A stretch of 64,000 nt of DNA from Rhodospirillaceae bacterium (GCA_947467145.1 CANIGJ010000006.1:62001-126000); one strand, 5' to 3'. Counted from the stretch's first letter, positions 28,864 to 40,147 are shown. The notes: generated from the sequence alone by a model not told the origin. Program-made: numbers and translations.

Positions 28864-29679
28864 ATGACGTTCGAAGCGCCCCGCCCCCCCGCAGATCGCC
28901 AGCAAGCCCCGCCAACCTGGGGACGAGCCCCCCTGCTGCGCGTTCTGCTGGCCCAAGCAGTCGGCGCCTTCTTCGCGTTCCTTGGCGCCTTTGCCGCCGC
29001 CGCATGGTTCGGCCTGACCGCGCCGTTGTTCGTCGTCCTGGTCACCCAAGGCGTTATTGCGGCGCGTCTGGGCGAGCGGCTGTTCCGCCTGCCGCGCTGG
29101 TGGATTCCGATCCAGATGGTGATGCCGCCGGCAGCAGCACTTCTGTCGGGTTTCGACGTGCCGGCCTGGATTTATCTGGCTGCCTTCGTTGTGCTGGCGC
29201 TGGTGTTCTGGAATGCCGCCGGCTCGCGCGTGCCGCTGTATCTGAGCAACGCTACGACCGAAACCGCGCTGGCCACCCTGCTCCCCGACCGCCCGGGAGC
29301 GCGCTTCATCGATCTCGGCCACGGCTTCGGCGCAACCGTGCTGACCTTGGCCAAGGTCCGCCCCGACATGATCGTCGAAGGAATCGAAAGCGCGCCCTTC
29401 CCGTTCCTCGTATCCTGGATACGCCGCCTGATCATCGGCCCGGCCAACGCGCGCATTCTCTACGGCGATCTATGGAAGCGCGGCCTCGCCCCCTACGACA
29501 TGGTCTATGTGTTTCTGTCGCCGGCCCCGATGAGCGCGATCTTCGAGAAGGCCAAGGCCGAGATGATGCCGGGCAGCCTGCTGGTCAGCAATTCCTTCGC
29601 GGTCGAGGGCATCGAGCCCACCGAGACGCGCGTGCTCGACGATGGACGGCGGACCAAGTTGTATCTCTATCGTTTCTGA
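28864..29679 (+). CDS. Membrane-anchored class I SAM-dependent methyltransferase-like protein
   Basis: 271 residues. Residues about 22-120 form three or four hydrophobic helices. A Rossmann methyltransferase core follows: GARFIDLGHGFGATVLTLAKVRPDM (motif I), VEGIESAPFPF, ARILYGDLW and YDMVYVFLSPAPMSAIFEKA. The fold and glycine-rich loop are convincing, but substrate is unknown. The combination of a membrane anchor and a cytosolic methyltransferase suggests a lipid or membrane-protein substrate, as inference. It is divergent from the small haem-oxidase-like gene. Confidence 0.82.
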   Translation: MTFEAPRPPADRQQAPPTWGRAPLLRVLLAQAVGAFFAFLGAFAAAAWFGLTAPLFVVLVTQGVIAARLGERLFRLPRWWIPIQMVMPPAAALLSGFDVPAWIYLAAFVVLALVFWNAAGSRVPLYLSNATTETALATLLPDRPGARFIDLGHGFGATVLTLAKVRPDMIVEGIESAPFPFLVSWIRRLIIGPANARILYGDLWKRGLAPYDMVYVFLSPAPMSAIFEKAKAEMMPGSLLVSNSFAVEGIEPTETRVLDDGRRTKLYLYRF

Positions 29680-29720
29680 GCGACGCTTTAATTCCTAGAT
29701 AACGGGCACGGCAGGCTCGC

Positions 29721-30767
29721 ATGCGCATCGGCATTCCCTTTGCTCTTTTCTCCGCTGTGTTGTTTGGCGCGAGCACGCCGCTCGCCAAATCGCTTTTGGT
29801 TTCGGTCGATCCGTGGATGATGGCGGGCCTGCTTTATCTGGGCGCAGGGATCGGTCTCGCGGCGCTGAATGTCGGACGGCCCCTGATCGGCCTTCCCGCG
29901 GTCGAAGCCCCGTTGCGGCGCATGGACCTGCCTTGGCTTGGATTGGCGGTGCTCGCGGGCGGGCTGGCGGGGCCATTATTCCTGATGTTCGGATTGTCCG
30001 TCAGCGATGCCGCAACCGCATCGCTGCTGCTCAATCTGGAAGGCCTGGCGACGATGGCCATCGCCTGGATCGTGTTCCGCGAAAACGTCGATCGTCGCCT
30101 CCTCCTCGGCGCCTTGGCCATCCTCGCCGGTGCGGTCGTGATTTCCTGGGATGGACAGGCAACGCTTCAATGGGGCGCTGTTCTGATCGCCGGCGCTTGC
30201 CTGTGCTGGGGGATCGACAACAACGTTACGCGCAAAATTTCTTCGTCCGATCCGGTGCAGATCGCGATGATCAAAGGACTGGTCGCGGGCTCGCTCAATT
30301 TGATCATCGCGCTGACCAACGGCGCGCATATTCCGGCGCCAGACCTCGTCGCAGCCATCTGCGCCATCGGGTTCCTCGGCTATGGCATCAGCCTAGCGCT
30401 ATTCGTTCTGGCGTTACGCCATCTCGGAACGGCCCGGACCGGAGCGTATTTCTCCCTGGCCCCATTCGTCGGTGCGATCCTCGCCATCGTCATGCTGTCG
30501 GAACCGCTGAGTTTCAGGCTAACGATCGCGGGCATGCTCATGGCGATCGGGTTGTGGCTACACCTTACGGAACGGCACGCTCACAACCACACCCATCACG
30601 CCATGGAGCATGAACACCAGCACATCCATGACGAACATCATCAGCACGATCACGACCATAGCCCGATCGATGCGACGAAGCCGCATAGTCACCGCCATCG
30701 GCATGTGCGCATGACCCATCGTCATGCCCATTATCCGGACATCCACCATCGTCACGATCATGCCTGA
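29721..30767 (+). CDS. DMT/EamA transporter with C-terminal His-rich tail
   Basis: 348 residues. About 285 residues form the ten-helix drug/metabolite transporter fold with two EamA repeats (FALFSAVLFGASTPLAKSLL and a second beginning WGAVLIAGACLCWGIDNN). The last 64 residues carry about 25 histidines with Asp/Glu and no hydrophobic stretch, a likely metal-binding tail. This recalls His-rich tails of metal exporters and carriers, so divalent metal transport or sensing is a reasonable hypothesis, not shown. It ends 11 bases from the convergent mgtE. Confidence 0.88.
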   Translation: MRIGIPFALFSAVLFGASTPLAKSLLVSVDPWMMAGLLYLGAGIGLAALNVGRPLIGLPAVEAPLRRMDLPWLGLAVLAGGLAGPLFLMFGLSVSDAATASLLLNLEGLATMAIAWIVFRENVDRRLLLGALAILAGAVVISWDGQATLQWGAVLIAGACLCWGIDNNVTRKISSSDPVQIAMIKGLVAGSLNLIIALTNGAHIPAPDLVAAICAIGFLGYGISLALFVLALRHLGTARTGAYFSLAPFVGAILAIVMLSEPLSFRLTIAGMLMAIGLWLHLTERHAHNHTHHAMEHEHQHIHDEHHQHDHDHSPIDATKPHSHRHRHVRMTHRHAHYPDIHHRHDHA

Positions 30768-30778
30768 GGCGACGAGGC

Positions 30779-32175
30779 CTAAAGCAAAATCAACGTCGCC
30801 AATCCCAGAAAGACGAAGAACCCGAAGATATCGGTGATCGCGGTCGCGAAGGCCGATGACGCCACCGCCGGATCGAGGCCGATGCGCTGCATCAGCACGG
30901 GCATGATCGAACCGTAAAGACCGGCGACCAGCAGGTTGAGCACGATGGCGAGACCGATGACGCCGCCGAGTGCCGCATTATCGAACCAGATGGCCGCGAT
31001 CACGCCGACCAGCACGGCGAACACCATCCCGTTGAGAAAAGCGACGACGACTTCCTTACCGACATTGCGCAGCGCATTTGCCGGCGTCAGTTCCTTCATG
31101 GCGATGGCGCGCACCGCAACAGTGAGCGTTTGTACGCTCGCCGTGCCGCCCATGGCGGCGACAATGGGCATCAGGATGGCCAGCGCCACCATTTCGCTGA
31201 TCGAGCCCTGGAATAGGCGGATGACGCTGGCCGCCGCAAACGCGCAGACGACATAAGTCAGCAGCCAGGTGAAGCGCGAACGCACGGTGCCCATGACGGC
31301 GGTGAACAGATTGTCGCCTTCGCCGACGCCGGCCAGGCGCATGATGTCTTCTTCATGTTCTTCGTCGATGACGTCGACGATGTCGTCGATGGTGATCACG
31401 CCGACCAGACGCCCGGCCTCGTCAACGACCGGCGCCGAGGTGAAGTCGCGCTGGCGGAACAAGAAGGCGACTTCTTCCTGGTCCATATTGACCGGCACGG
31501 TCTTCATATCCTTGGCGATCAAGGTATTGAGTGCGATCGGACGGCGCGCCACGACGACGCGCGACAAGGGCACGGTGCCGACCGGGAAATGGCGCGGATC
31601 GACCAGGATGACGTCGTAGAAATCCGCCGGCAGGTCTTCGTCCTCGCGCAGGAAATCCAGCGCCTCGCCGACTGTCATGGCTTCGGGCAAGGCGACCACT
31701 TCGCGCTGCATGAGACGGCCGGCGGTGCCCTCTTCGTAGGCCAAACCTTCGCGGATGACGGTGCGGTCTTCGGCCGGCAAGGACGCCAGCAACGCATCTT
31801 GTTCATGTTCGTCGAGTTCGCCGACGACGAAGATGGCGTCGTCCGAATCCATTTCGGCGACCGCTTCGGCGACCTCTTTCATGCCGAGCTGTTCGATGAC
31901 CTGCTCGCGCACGGTATCGTCAAGCTCGGTCAGCACCACCGGATCGAAGTCGTCGCGGATCTGTTCGATCAGCTTGGCGCGCTGCTCGATATCCAACGTT
32001 TCGAGCAAGTCGCCCAGGTCGGAATAGTGCAGCGGCGCCGCCAGCGACTTGGCGGTCGCCAGGTCGTCATGCTCGAGCGCGCGGGTAACGGTCTCGATGA
32101 ATTGGGCAGAAAGTCCGTGTCCGCTGCTCGCTTCGGGTTCCCCGTCGCGTGCAGTCGGTTCTTCGGACAGGTCGT

Positions 32176-32179
<4 letters not shown>
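30779..32179 (-). CDS. mgtE: Magnesium transporter MgtE
   Basis: 466 residues. Domain order is the family norm: an acidic N-domain of helical repeats (residues about 40-145, EVAEAVAEMDSDDAIFVVGELDEHEQDALL), a CBS pair (about 150-275, IDDIVDVIDEEHEEDIM), and a five-helix pore (about 300-466) with MGGTASVQTLTVAVRA. The CBS and N-domains close the channel when cytosolic Mg2+ is high. The start overlaps the stop of the malic-enzyme gene by four bases, suggesting coupled translation. Confidence 0.95.
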
Positions 32180-34482
<2,303 letters not shown>

Positions 34483-34551
34483 CCGGCCTCCACGGCCGTA
34501 GCCGGCCCTAATCTCGATTTATCGTCCTCAGAACATAATGTCCCGAAAGAC

Positions 34552-34638
34552 TGGTGCGGACGAGAGGACTCGAACCTCCACCCCGTTTCCAGGACTACCA
34601 CCTCAAGGTAGCGCGTCTGCCAGTTCCGCCACGTCCGC
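34552..34638 (-). tRNA. tRNA-Leu (anticodon GAG)
   Basis: An 87-base tRNA on the minus strand. The acceptor arm GCGGACG pairs with CGTCCGC, followed by A and an encoded CCA. The anticodon stem CTACC/GGTAG encloses the loop TTGAGGT, giving anticodon GAG (Leu, CTC/CTT codons). The T-arm is GGGTTCGA-like with a long variable arm, as in type II tRNAs. Confidence 0.95.
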
Positions 34639-34767
34639 ACTGGCGCGCTAGTTACCAGGACGTTTTGCGGATGGCAAGTGGCCCCCTGTCTCCTCGGTGC
34701 AGGCGAACCACACAGAGCCATTGATGTCCCGATTTTAAGACGGGCCGAAGACGGTTACACTGGGCGC

Positions 34768-35433
34768 ATGGACAGCATACCCGCAGTCGAGGCCGTCGAG
34801 TGGCGCACAACCGCGGCACCCGTTGGCTATGAGGATGCTTTGGCCGAAATGGAGGCGCGAGTCGCCGCCATCCATGAGGGCTCGGCCAGCGAACTGATAT
34901 GGCTGCTCGAACATCCGGCCCTGTATACCGCCGGGGTCAGCGCCAGCCCCGACGAGCTTTTGACCCCGGCCCGCTTTCCGGTCCACCGCACCGGGCGTGG
35001 CGGGCGCTATACCTATCACGGACCTGGCCAGCGCGTCGGCTATGCCATGCTGGACCTGCGCCAGCGCGGCCAGGATGTCAGGGCCTATGTCCATAACCTG
35101 GAAGAGTGGGTTATCCGCTCCCTGGCCGAGTTTGGTGTAGCCGGCGAGCGCCGGGAGGGCCGAATCGGTATCTGGGTCGTGCGGCACGATCTTCCGTCGG
35201 GTCCTCTGGGACCGGTCGAGGAAAAGATCGCGGCCATCGGTGTCAGGGTGCGGCGCTGGGTCGCCTTCCACGGGGTCGCCATCAATGTCGCCCCCAACCT
35301 CGGTCATTTCGCCGGCATCGTGCCCTGCGGCATCGCGGACTTCGGCGTCACCTCGCTCAAAGCGCTCGGCCATGACGTTTCGATGACCGATATGGACGCC
35401 GCCCTGCAACGGACCTTTTCCCAGGTTTTTTAA
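34768..35433 (+). CDS. lipB: Octanoyltransferase LipB
   Basis: 221 residues. It transfers octanoyl groups from acyl carrier protein to lipoyl domains, the first step of lipoate synthesis. Signatures: [14 protein letters not shown], the family core [17 protein letters not shown], catalytic Lys153 in [12 protein letters not shown] and the nucleophile Cys187 in GIVPCGI. The ATG at 34768 gives the expected N-terminus; the longer in-frame start at 34678 adds residues not seen in LipB. It faces away from the tRNA-Leu and maeB genes. Confidence 0.95.
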   Translation: MDSIPAVEAVEWRTTAAPVGYEDALAEMEARVAAIHEGSASELIWLLEHPALYTAGVSASPDELLTPARFPVHRTGRGGRYTYHGPGQRVGYAMLDLRQRGQDVRAYVHNLEEWVIRSLAEFGVAGERREGRIGIWVVRHDLPSGPLGPVEEKIAAIGVRVRRWVAFHGVAINVAPNLGHFAGIVPCGIADFGVTSLKALGHDVSMTDMDAALQRTFSQVF

Positions 35434-35505
35434 ACTTGGCGATTGAACTGGGATATTCCCCGGACCCTTGCTTCCCGCTATGGTCCGCACGGGGGTACAA
35501 TAAGT

Positions 35506-36399
35506 ATGGCTGACGATTTCAAGACGTCGGAGATGTTCCGCCGCGAACTGTCGCGGATGGAAGCCGCCATGGCCGCTCAGGTCGAATGGCTGAAGGAATG
35601 GCACATCGCTGTGCTGGCTCCGGACCCCAATCTGCCCGCCGTGATCATCGGCCCGACCCCCTTCCGCGCCTGGTATTACGGCCTGCCGTCCGACCTGTTC
35701 GCCGAAAGCATGGCCTTTGCCGTGCTGGGCATGAACCTTGAGACCATGCAGACCCTGGCCGAACAACTCGCCAATACGGTGCGTGCGAATGCAGGCAAGC
35801 TGCCCAGCGCCGAATACGCCCATTTCATGGATGCGGTCGGCAAGTTCAATCAAGGTGTGTTCAAGCTGATCCGCGAATGCGTCAGCGAGATCGCCTTCAT
35901 CGACGACCTGACCGGCGTCGGCAACGAAAACGGCATGAAGCTGCATATCGCGGCCGAATTGGAGCGCGTGCGCCGCACCAATCAGCGCTGCTGTGTCGCC
36001 CTCGTCGAGATCGACAATTTCCGCCTGCCAGGCGGCGATGAAAGCGGCGCTTACGCCATCAACCTCAACGAGGTCATGGCCGCATTCGCGACATTATTGG
36101 GCGGCAAGCTGCGGCCCTACGATCAACTATTCCGCACCGGCCAGGAACATTTCATGCTGGCCCTGCCCTATACCGAAAGCGACGTCGCCGAAGCCGTGCT
36201 CAAGCGCCTGGCCGGCACCTTGACCGGGGGACGGCTCAAACTGATCGACGAAACGCCGATCGATCTCGATATCCGCTTCGGCCTCGCCTCGATCGAGCCC
36301 AACGATACGATCGATAGCGTCATCGAAAACGCCTATGCCGCGCTCGACCAGACGCGCGGGCCCAAGCCGATGATGATCGCAACCTACCGGCATTATTAG
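35506..36399 (+). CDS. Degenerate GGDEF-family protein with CZB-like N-terminus
   Basis: 297 residues. The C-terminal half has the diguanylate-cyclase fold (FIDDLTGVGNENGM, CVALVEIDNFR, DIRFGLASIE). The signature GGDEF loop is replaced by TGQEHF (Gly212-Gln213-Glu214-His215-Phe216), so it is probably not an active cyclase. The N-terminal part (about 25-90, WLKEWHIAVLAPD...RAWYYGLPSDLF) resembles the CZB zinc-sensing domain of some diguanylate cyclases, but with its usual His/Cys ligands replaced. A role as a c-di-GMP or protein-binding regulator is inference. The ATG at 35506 follows GGGGG. Confidence 0.8.
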   Translation: MADDFKTSEMFRRELSRMEAAMAAQVEWLKEWHIAVLAPDPNLPAVIIGPTPFRAWYYGLPSDLFAESMAFAVLGMNLETMQTLAEQLANTVRANAGKLPSAEYAHFMDAVGKFNQGVFKLIRECVSEIAFIDDLTGVGNENGMKLHIAAELERVRRTNQRCCVALVEIDNFRLPGGDESGAYAINLNEVMAAFATLLGGKLRPYDQLFRTGQEHFMLALPYTESDVAEAVLKRLAGTLTGGRLKLIDETPIDLDIRFGLASIEPNDTIDSVIENAYAALDQTRGPKPMMIATYRHY

Positions 36400-36477
36400 A
36401 ACCAAGCGGCTCGACATGCCGAAGGTGCGGCCGTCATAATCACCGCCAATAACAAACGTCTACAGGAAGGGTAAGGT

Positions 36478-37338
36478 ATGAACCGCCGCATCATCGCGAC
36501 GCTTGCTGTCTCCGTCTTCGTGCTCTCCGCCTGCGGCTTTCGTGTGCCGCTGAACCCGACCTTATCGCAAAAGCAGATTGCCGACGTGGTGGCGAGCCCG
36601 GATCGGGCAGCCGCCGACCGCCAGAACGACGTGCGCCGCAAACCTGAAGAGGTCCTCGCCTTCATCGGCGTCAAACCCGGCAGCGCGGCGCTCGATATCA
36701 GCGCGGCGGCCGGCTACACCACAGAATTGCTGTCGCGCGCCATCGGCCCCAACGGCGCGGTCTATGGCCAGAGCGCGCCGCCGCGCGAGAACGCGCCGCG
36801 CCCGGCCCAGCCCGAAGGCAATTCGTCCGGCGTCGCCGCCCCGGCAGCTGCCCCCGCCGCCGCACCCGTGCGGCGCACGTCGCCCGAACAACTCGCGGCC
36901 CGCACCGAGGCCATGCGCGCCGCCAAGAATTTCGCCTTCGCGCCCATCGTTCCGGTCGTGCAGCCCTTCGACAATCCGGTGCCGGCGCAGGCCACGCCGG
37001 GCAAGCTCGATCTCGTCACCTTCATGTTCAATTACCACGACATGGGCTTCATGGGTGTCGATCGCGCCGCCATGAACCGCGCCATCTTCGCCGCGCTTAA
37101 AAGCGGCGGCCAATACGTGATCGCCGACCATGCAGGCCGTCCCGGCACCGGCATTTCGGAAAGCGGCACGCTGCACCGCATGGAAGAAGCCTTCCTGATC
37201 AAGGAAGTCGAGGCGGCCGGCTTCAAGCTCGCGGCGCGCGGCACGTTCCTGAGCAATCCGAACGATCCGAAGGACAAGAACACGCCCGATCCGCCCCAGC
37301 CCAAGGACGACTTCATCGTGAAGTTCGTGAAGCCGTAA
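36478..37338 (+). CDS. Lipoprotein related to class I methyltransferases (COG4798-like)
   Basis: 286 residues. Lipoprotein signal with lipobox VLSAC and Cys19. The core resembles predicted methyltransferases of COG4798: KPEEVLAFIGVKPGSAALDISAAAGYTTELLSRAIGP, DLVTFMFNYHDMGFMGVDRAAMNRAIFAALKSGGQYVIADHAGRPGTG, and GTLHRMEEAFLIKEVEAAGFKL. SAM is not normally available in the periplasm, so the activity is doubtful. An Ala/Pro-rich insert (about residues 100-140) splits the domain. A strong AGGAAGGG precedes the ATG. It is followed by a TctC-type gene. Confidence 0.85.
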   Translation: MNRRIIATLAVSVFVLSACGFRVPLNPTLSQKQIADVVASPDRAAADRQNDVRRKPEEVLAFIGVKPGSAALDISAAAGYTTELLSRAIGPNGAVYGQSAPPRENAPRPAQPEGNSSGVAAPAAAPAAAPVRRTSPEQLAARTEAMRAAKNFAFAPIVPVVQPFDNPVPAQATPGKLDLVTFMFNYHDMGFMGVDRAAMNRAIFAALKSGGQYVIADHAGRPGTGISESGTLHRMEEAFLIKEVEAAGFKLAARGTFLSNPNDPKDKNTPDPPQPKDDFIVKFVKP

Positions 37339-37385
37339 GCGAAAAAACAAACGGCAGAATAAAAGACCAAAACAGGGAGCTATCG

Positions 37386-38396
37386 ATGACGTCATTCAAA
37401 TACGCGCTCGGCGTGCTTGCCGTGTTCGCCTGCTCATCGGCGCAGGCCCAAGACATCACCTTCAAAGGCCAGGATGTGACGGTGAGCGTCGGCGTCGGCC
37501 CGGGCGGCGGCTACGATACCTATGCGCGCCATTTCGCCCGCCATCTCGGCAAGCACCTGCCCGGCACGCCGAACGTCATCGTCAAGAACGAGCCGGGTGC
37601 GGGCAGCCTCAAGCTTGCGGTGCGCATGTACAACGCGGCGCGCAAGGACGGCACCGAATTGGCGCTGATCCCCTCGTCCGTGGCGCTCGAACCGTTGTTC
37701 GGCAATTCGGATGCGCAGTTCGATACCAACAAGCTCAATTGGATCGGCAATCTCGATTCCGATATCTCGAGCTGCGGCGTGTGGAAACACGCCAACGTGA
37801 AAAGCTGGGAAGATCTGAAGACACGCGAAATCATCTTCGGCGCGACCGGCCCGTCGGCCATTACCTCGATCCATCCCAACGTGATGGCGTCGCTGGTCGG
37901 CCTGAAGATCAAGGTGATTTCCGGTTACGCCGGCACACGCGACATCAATGTCGCGATGCAGCGCGGCGAAGTCGATGCGACTTGCGGCATGTATATGAGC
38001 ACCATCCGCTCGCAGTATCAGCAGAACGTCGATGCCGGCGAGTTGTCGATCCTGATGACCTTCGGCAAGGAACGCACCAAGGATTTCCCGAACGTCGCCA
38101 GTCTGTTCGAATTGGTGAAGCCCGGCGAAGATCGCCAGTTAGCCGAGCTGATCTTCGGCGCCGACGCCATCGGCCGCCCGATCGCCGCACCGCCGGGCAT
38201 GGCGCCCGAGCGTGTGGCGCTGTTGCGTAAGGCGTTCGACGCCACCGTCGCCGATCCGGACTACATCGCCGAGGCCGCCAAGATCGGGCTCAGCATCACC
38301 TCGATGCCGGGCGCCGAACTGCAAAAGCAATTTGCCGCGTTCTACGAAGCGCCGAAGGCCGTCGTCGCCAAGGCGCAAACCGTGATGGGGCGCTAA
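37386..38396 (+). CDS. TctC/Bug family tripartite tricarboxylate transporter binding protein
   Basis: 336 residues with a signal peptide (SSAQAQ cleavage). The family fold is shown by VSVGVGPGGGYDTYARHFARHLGKHLPGTPNVIVKNEPGAGS, GATGPSAITSIHP, and VISGYAGTRDINVAMQRGEVDATCG. Bug proteins capture carboxylates or similar small acids in the periplasm for TctAB. No tctA/tctB pair is next to it, so it may be an orphan receptor. RBS is CAGGGAG, 5 bases before ATG. Confidence 0.93.
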   Translation: MTSFKYALGVLAVFACSSAQAQDITFKGQDVTVSVGVGPGGGYDTYARHFARHLGKHLPGTPNVIVKNEPGAGSLKLAVRMYNAARKDGTELALIPSSVALEPLFGNSDAQFDTNKLNWIGNLDSDISSCGVWKHANVKSWEDLKTREIIFGATGPSAITSIHPNVMASLVGLKIKVISGYAGTRDINVAMQRGEVDATCGMYMSTIRSQYQQNVDAGELSILMTFGKERTKDFPNVASLFELVKPGEDRQLAELIFGADAIGRPIAAPPGMAPERVALLRKAFDATVADPDYIAEAAKIGLSITSMPGAELQKQFAAFYEAPKAVVAKAQTVMGR

Positions 38397-38429
38397 CTGG
38401 CAAACCTTTTACGCAACCGCACACGCGGG

Positions 38430-38501
38430 ATGGCCCGCCGTTTTTTCGTAACGGCGGGCATCCTCGCCATTCTCGCCCTGGTCTACCTCATCGTCGGTTG
38501 A
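38430..38501 (+). CDS. Possible 23-residue membrane peptide
   Basis: ATG at 38430 opens MARRFFVTAGILAILALVYL followed by IVG and a TGA stop. It has basic residues first, then a single hydrophobic helix, like many small bacterial membrane proteins. The same DNA contains a 10-bp hairpin, GCCCGCCGTT-TTTTCGT-AACGGCGGGC. No clear ribosome binding site is visible. It may be a real small gene or just a structured 3' end of the TctC gene. Confidence 0.35.
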   Translation: MARRFFVTAGILAILALVYLIVG

Positions 38502-38504
38502 TAA

Positions 38505-38536
38505 CGGAGCCGTGAGGACGCGGAACCACGGCTCCG
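38505..38536. terminator. Perfect 10-bp hairpin, possible terminator without T-run
   Basis: CGGAGCCGTG (38505-38514) and CACGGCTCCG (38527-38536) form a perfect stem with a 12-base loop. It has no T tract on either strand, so it may be a Rho-dependent end or a mRNA-stability hairpin rather than an intrinsic terminator. It lies between the TctC-type gene and the next exported protein. Confidence 0.4.
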
Positions 38537-38579
38537 CGCACCCGTTGTCATTCCATCGCACCGACGAAGGGATGACATC

Positions 38580-39002
38580 ATGTGCCCAACCAAAAAATTC
38601 CTGCTGGCCGCCGTCAGCGCCGCCATTCTGACCGGCGCCAACCTGCCCGGTCTCGCACAGGCACAAAGCGCGGGTGCCTCCGGCGGAGCCTCCGGCACCG
38701 GCAGCAGCATCGGCGGCAATGGTGCGGGCTCCGGCAATCTCGGCAACAATCTGGGGACCATTAGCCCGGGCACCAATCCGACCGGCTTGCCGCCGGGTTC
38801 GCCCGGCTCGGGCACGCTAGGTTCCAAAGTCGACGGCGCGGTCAACGGCAGCAACCGCCTTCCCGGCATCACGCCGTACCCGAGCGCGACGGGTAGCGGC
38901 ACGCCGGTTCCGGAACTGGCGCGACCGCGCAGTTCGGGCGCGGAGATTGGGGGAACGGCCGGTGCTAGCGGACGCGGTGCGGTGGAGATTCCGCCGCGCT
39001 GA
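38580..39002 (+). CDS. Exported Gly/Ser-rich low-complexity protein 1
   Basis: 140 residues. A signal peptide (AAILTGANLPGLAQAQ) leads into a Gly/Ser/Asn/Pro-rich chain: GASGTGSSIGGNGAGSGNLG, then a P/G region ending GAVEIPPR. No catalytic motif. GAAGGG lies 9 bases before the ATG, supporting it as a real gene. It shares its overall plan with the next gene (39132), but the two are not obviously repeats of one another. Function unknown; perhaps an envelope or matrix polymer. Confidence 0.72.
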   Translation: MCPTKKFLLAAVSAAILTGANLPGLAQAQSAGASGGASGTGSSIGGNGAGSGNLGNNLGTISPGTNPTGLPPGSPGSGTLGSKVDGAVNGSNRLPGITPYPSATGSGTPVPELARPRSSGAEIGGTAGASGRGAVEIPPR

Positions 39003-39131
39003 TTCGGGCGCAGTCCCAGCGGATCTCGCCGACCATCCGATGACACAATGTGTAAAGTTTTTGATAGGAACCAACTTGGCCCACTTCCCCTTTCGTGAGT
39101 GTTAGGACTTCACGCACGAAAGGGATCATCA

Positions 39132-39575
39132 ATGGTTTCGAAGAAAACGTTTCTCGCGGTGGCTGCTGCGCTGACCGCGACTGGGTTGTTGTCGGCAACG
39201 CAGATCAACGCCGCGCCGCAGGTTCCGGTTGAGATGCTGATCGCTCAGGCCAATGTCGGCGCGGGCGCTAACGCGGGCACCAGTGTCGGCGTACAGCTGC
39301 CGGGTGTCGGCGTGGGTGCCGGCGCAGGTGTCGGTGCGGGCGCAGGCGCCAATGGCTCGGGCTCGAGCAATGGCGGCGCGAGCGGCTCGGCCTCGGGCGG
39401 TGCGAATGCCGGCGCGGGCGCCAACAGCAATTCGTCGGGCAGCGCGGGTGCCGGTGTCGGCGCCAGCCGTTCCGGGGCGGGCTCGGCATCGGGCAATGGC
39501 TCCGGCGTGGGCATCGGCGGTTCCGGCTCGGCCGGCGCTTCCGGTTCTGGCGCGGTGCGCGTTCCTGGCCGCTAA
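39132..39575 (+). CDS. Exported Gly/Ala/Ser-rich low-complexity protein 2
   Basis: 147 residues. Signal peptide MVSKKTFLAVAAALTATGLL, cleaved near NAAPQ. The mature chain is almost only Gly, Ala, Ser, Asn and Val (GVGVGAGAGVGAGAGANGSG), ending GAVRVPGR. The ATG at 39132 has AAGGGA about 8 bases before it. The ending resembles the end of the previous gene (GAVEIPPR). A strong bidirectional terminator follows. Function unknown. Confidence 0.72.
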   Translation: MVSKKTFLAVAAALTATGLLSATQINAAPQVPVEMLIAQANVGAGANAGTSVGVQLPGVGVGAGAGVGAGAGANGSGSSNGGASGSASGGANAGAGANSNSSGSAGAGVGASRSGAGSASGNGSGVGIGGSGSAGASGSGAVRVPGR

Positions 39576-39598
39576 TCGCCATCGCTCAAAGCTAAAAC

Positions 39599-39636
39599 AA
39601 AGCCGCCGGTCATCCGTGAGGACGACCGGCGGCTTT
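39599..39636. terminator. Bidirectional Rho-independent terminator
   Basis: AAAGCCGCCGGTC (39599-39611) and GACCGGCGGCTTT (39624-39636) form a 13-bp stem with a 12-base loop. It has TTTTGTTT after it on the plus strand and TTTGTTTT on the minus strand. It separates the convergent genes ending at 39575 and 39659. Confidence 0.93.
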
Positions 39637-39658
39637 TGTTTGTTAGGCGTATCGACGG

Positions 39659-40033
39659 TCAGTGCAAGCCCGAGCCGCGATTGGTGATGCCAGACCCGCC
39701 GCCGTAAACCGGATTATTGCCGATCGGTTGGCCGGCGCGCAGATCGTTCTGACGCTGAATGCAGTCCTGCCGCGACCGCGGATCGCTGATCTGCGCACAC
39801 TGATCGGAGCCTGCCGCACGCGGCGCGGTGCTGCTCGGTCCGCTCGGAACGGCGTTCGGATTGACCATCTCACCGCCGCGATTGGTGCCCATACCGGTCG
39901 GCGAACTGGCGCTATTTGCTTGGGCGAGCTGCATGGGTGCTGTGGCGGTCTCGGCGCTGGCGTGGCCGGCGGAGAAACCAATGAGTGCGGCCGATGCCGC
40001 TGCGACGACGGAGAATGTCTTCAAATCGATCAT
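39659..40033 (-). CDS. Small exported Cys-motif protein A
   Basis: 124 residues with a signal peptide (SAALIGFSAGHASAE). The mature protein is polar and disordered-looking, with a pair of cysteines in QCAQISDPRSRQDCIQRQND that could form a disulphide. The same QC-x-x-[IL]-x-x-PR-x-RQDC pattern recurs in the protein at 40394-40789. The start has AAGGGAA 7 bases before it. Function unknown. Confidence 0.72.
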   Translation of the reverse strand: MIDLKTFSVVAAASAALIGFSAGHASAETATAPMQLAQANSASSPTGMGTNRGGEMVNPNAVPSGPSSTAPRAAGSDQCAQISDPRSRQDCIQRQNDLRAGQPIGNNPVYGGGSGITNRGSGLH

Positions 40034-40147
40034 GCGGTTGTTCCCTTATTGCAAGTCCGGGGGCGGACAAGGATTCAACCGAGCAAGGTTAGGGTCGTTC
40101 CGAAATCAGGCCCTCACGATCTTGCGACGACGCAAAGGTCACATGTC

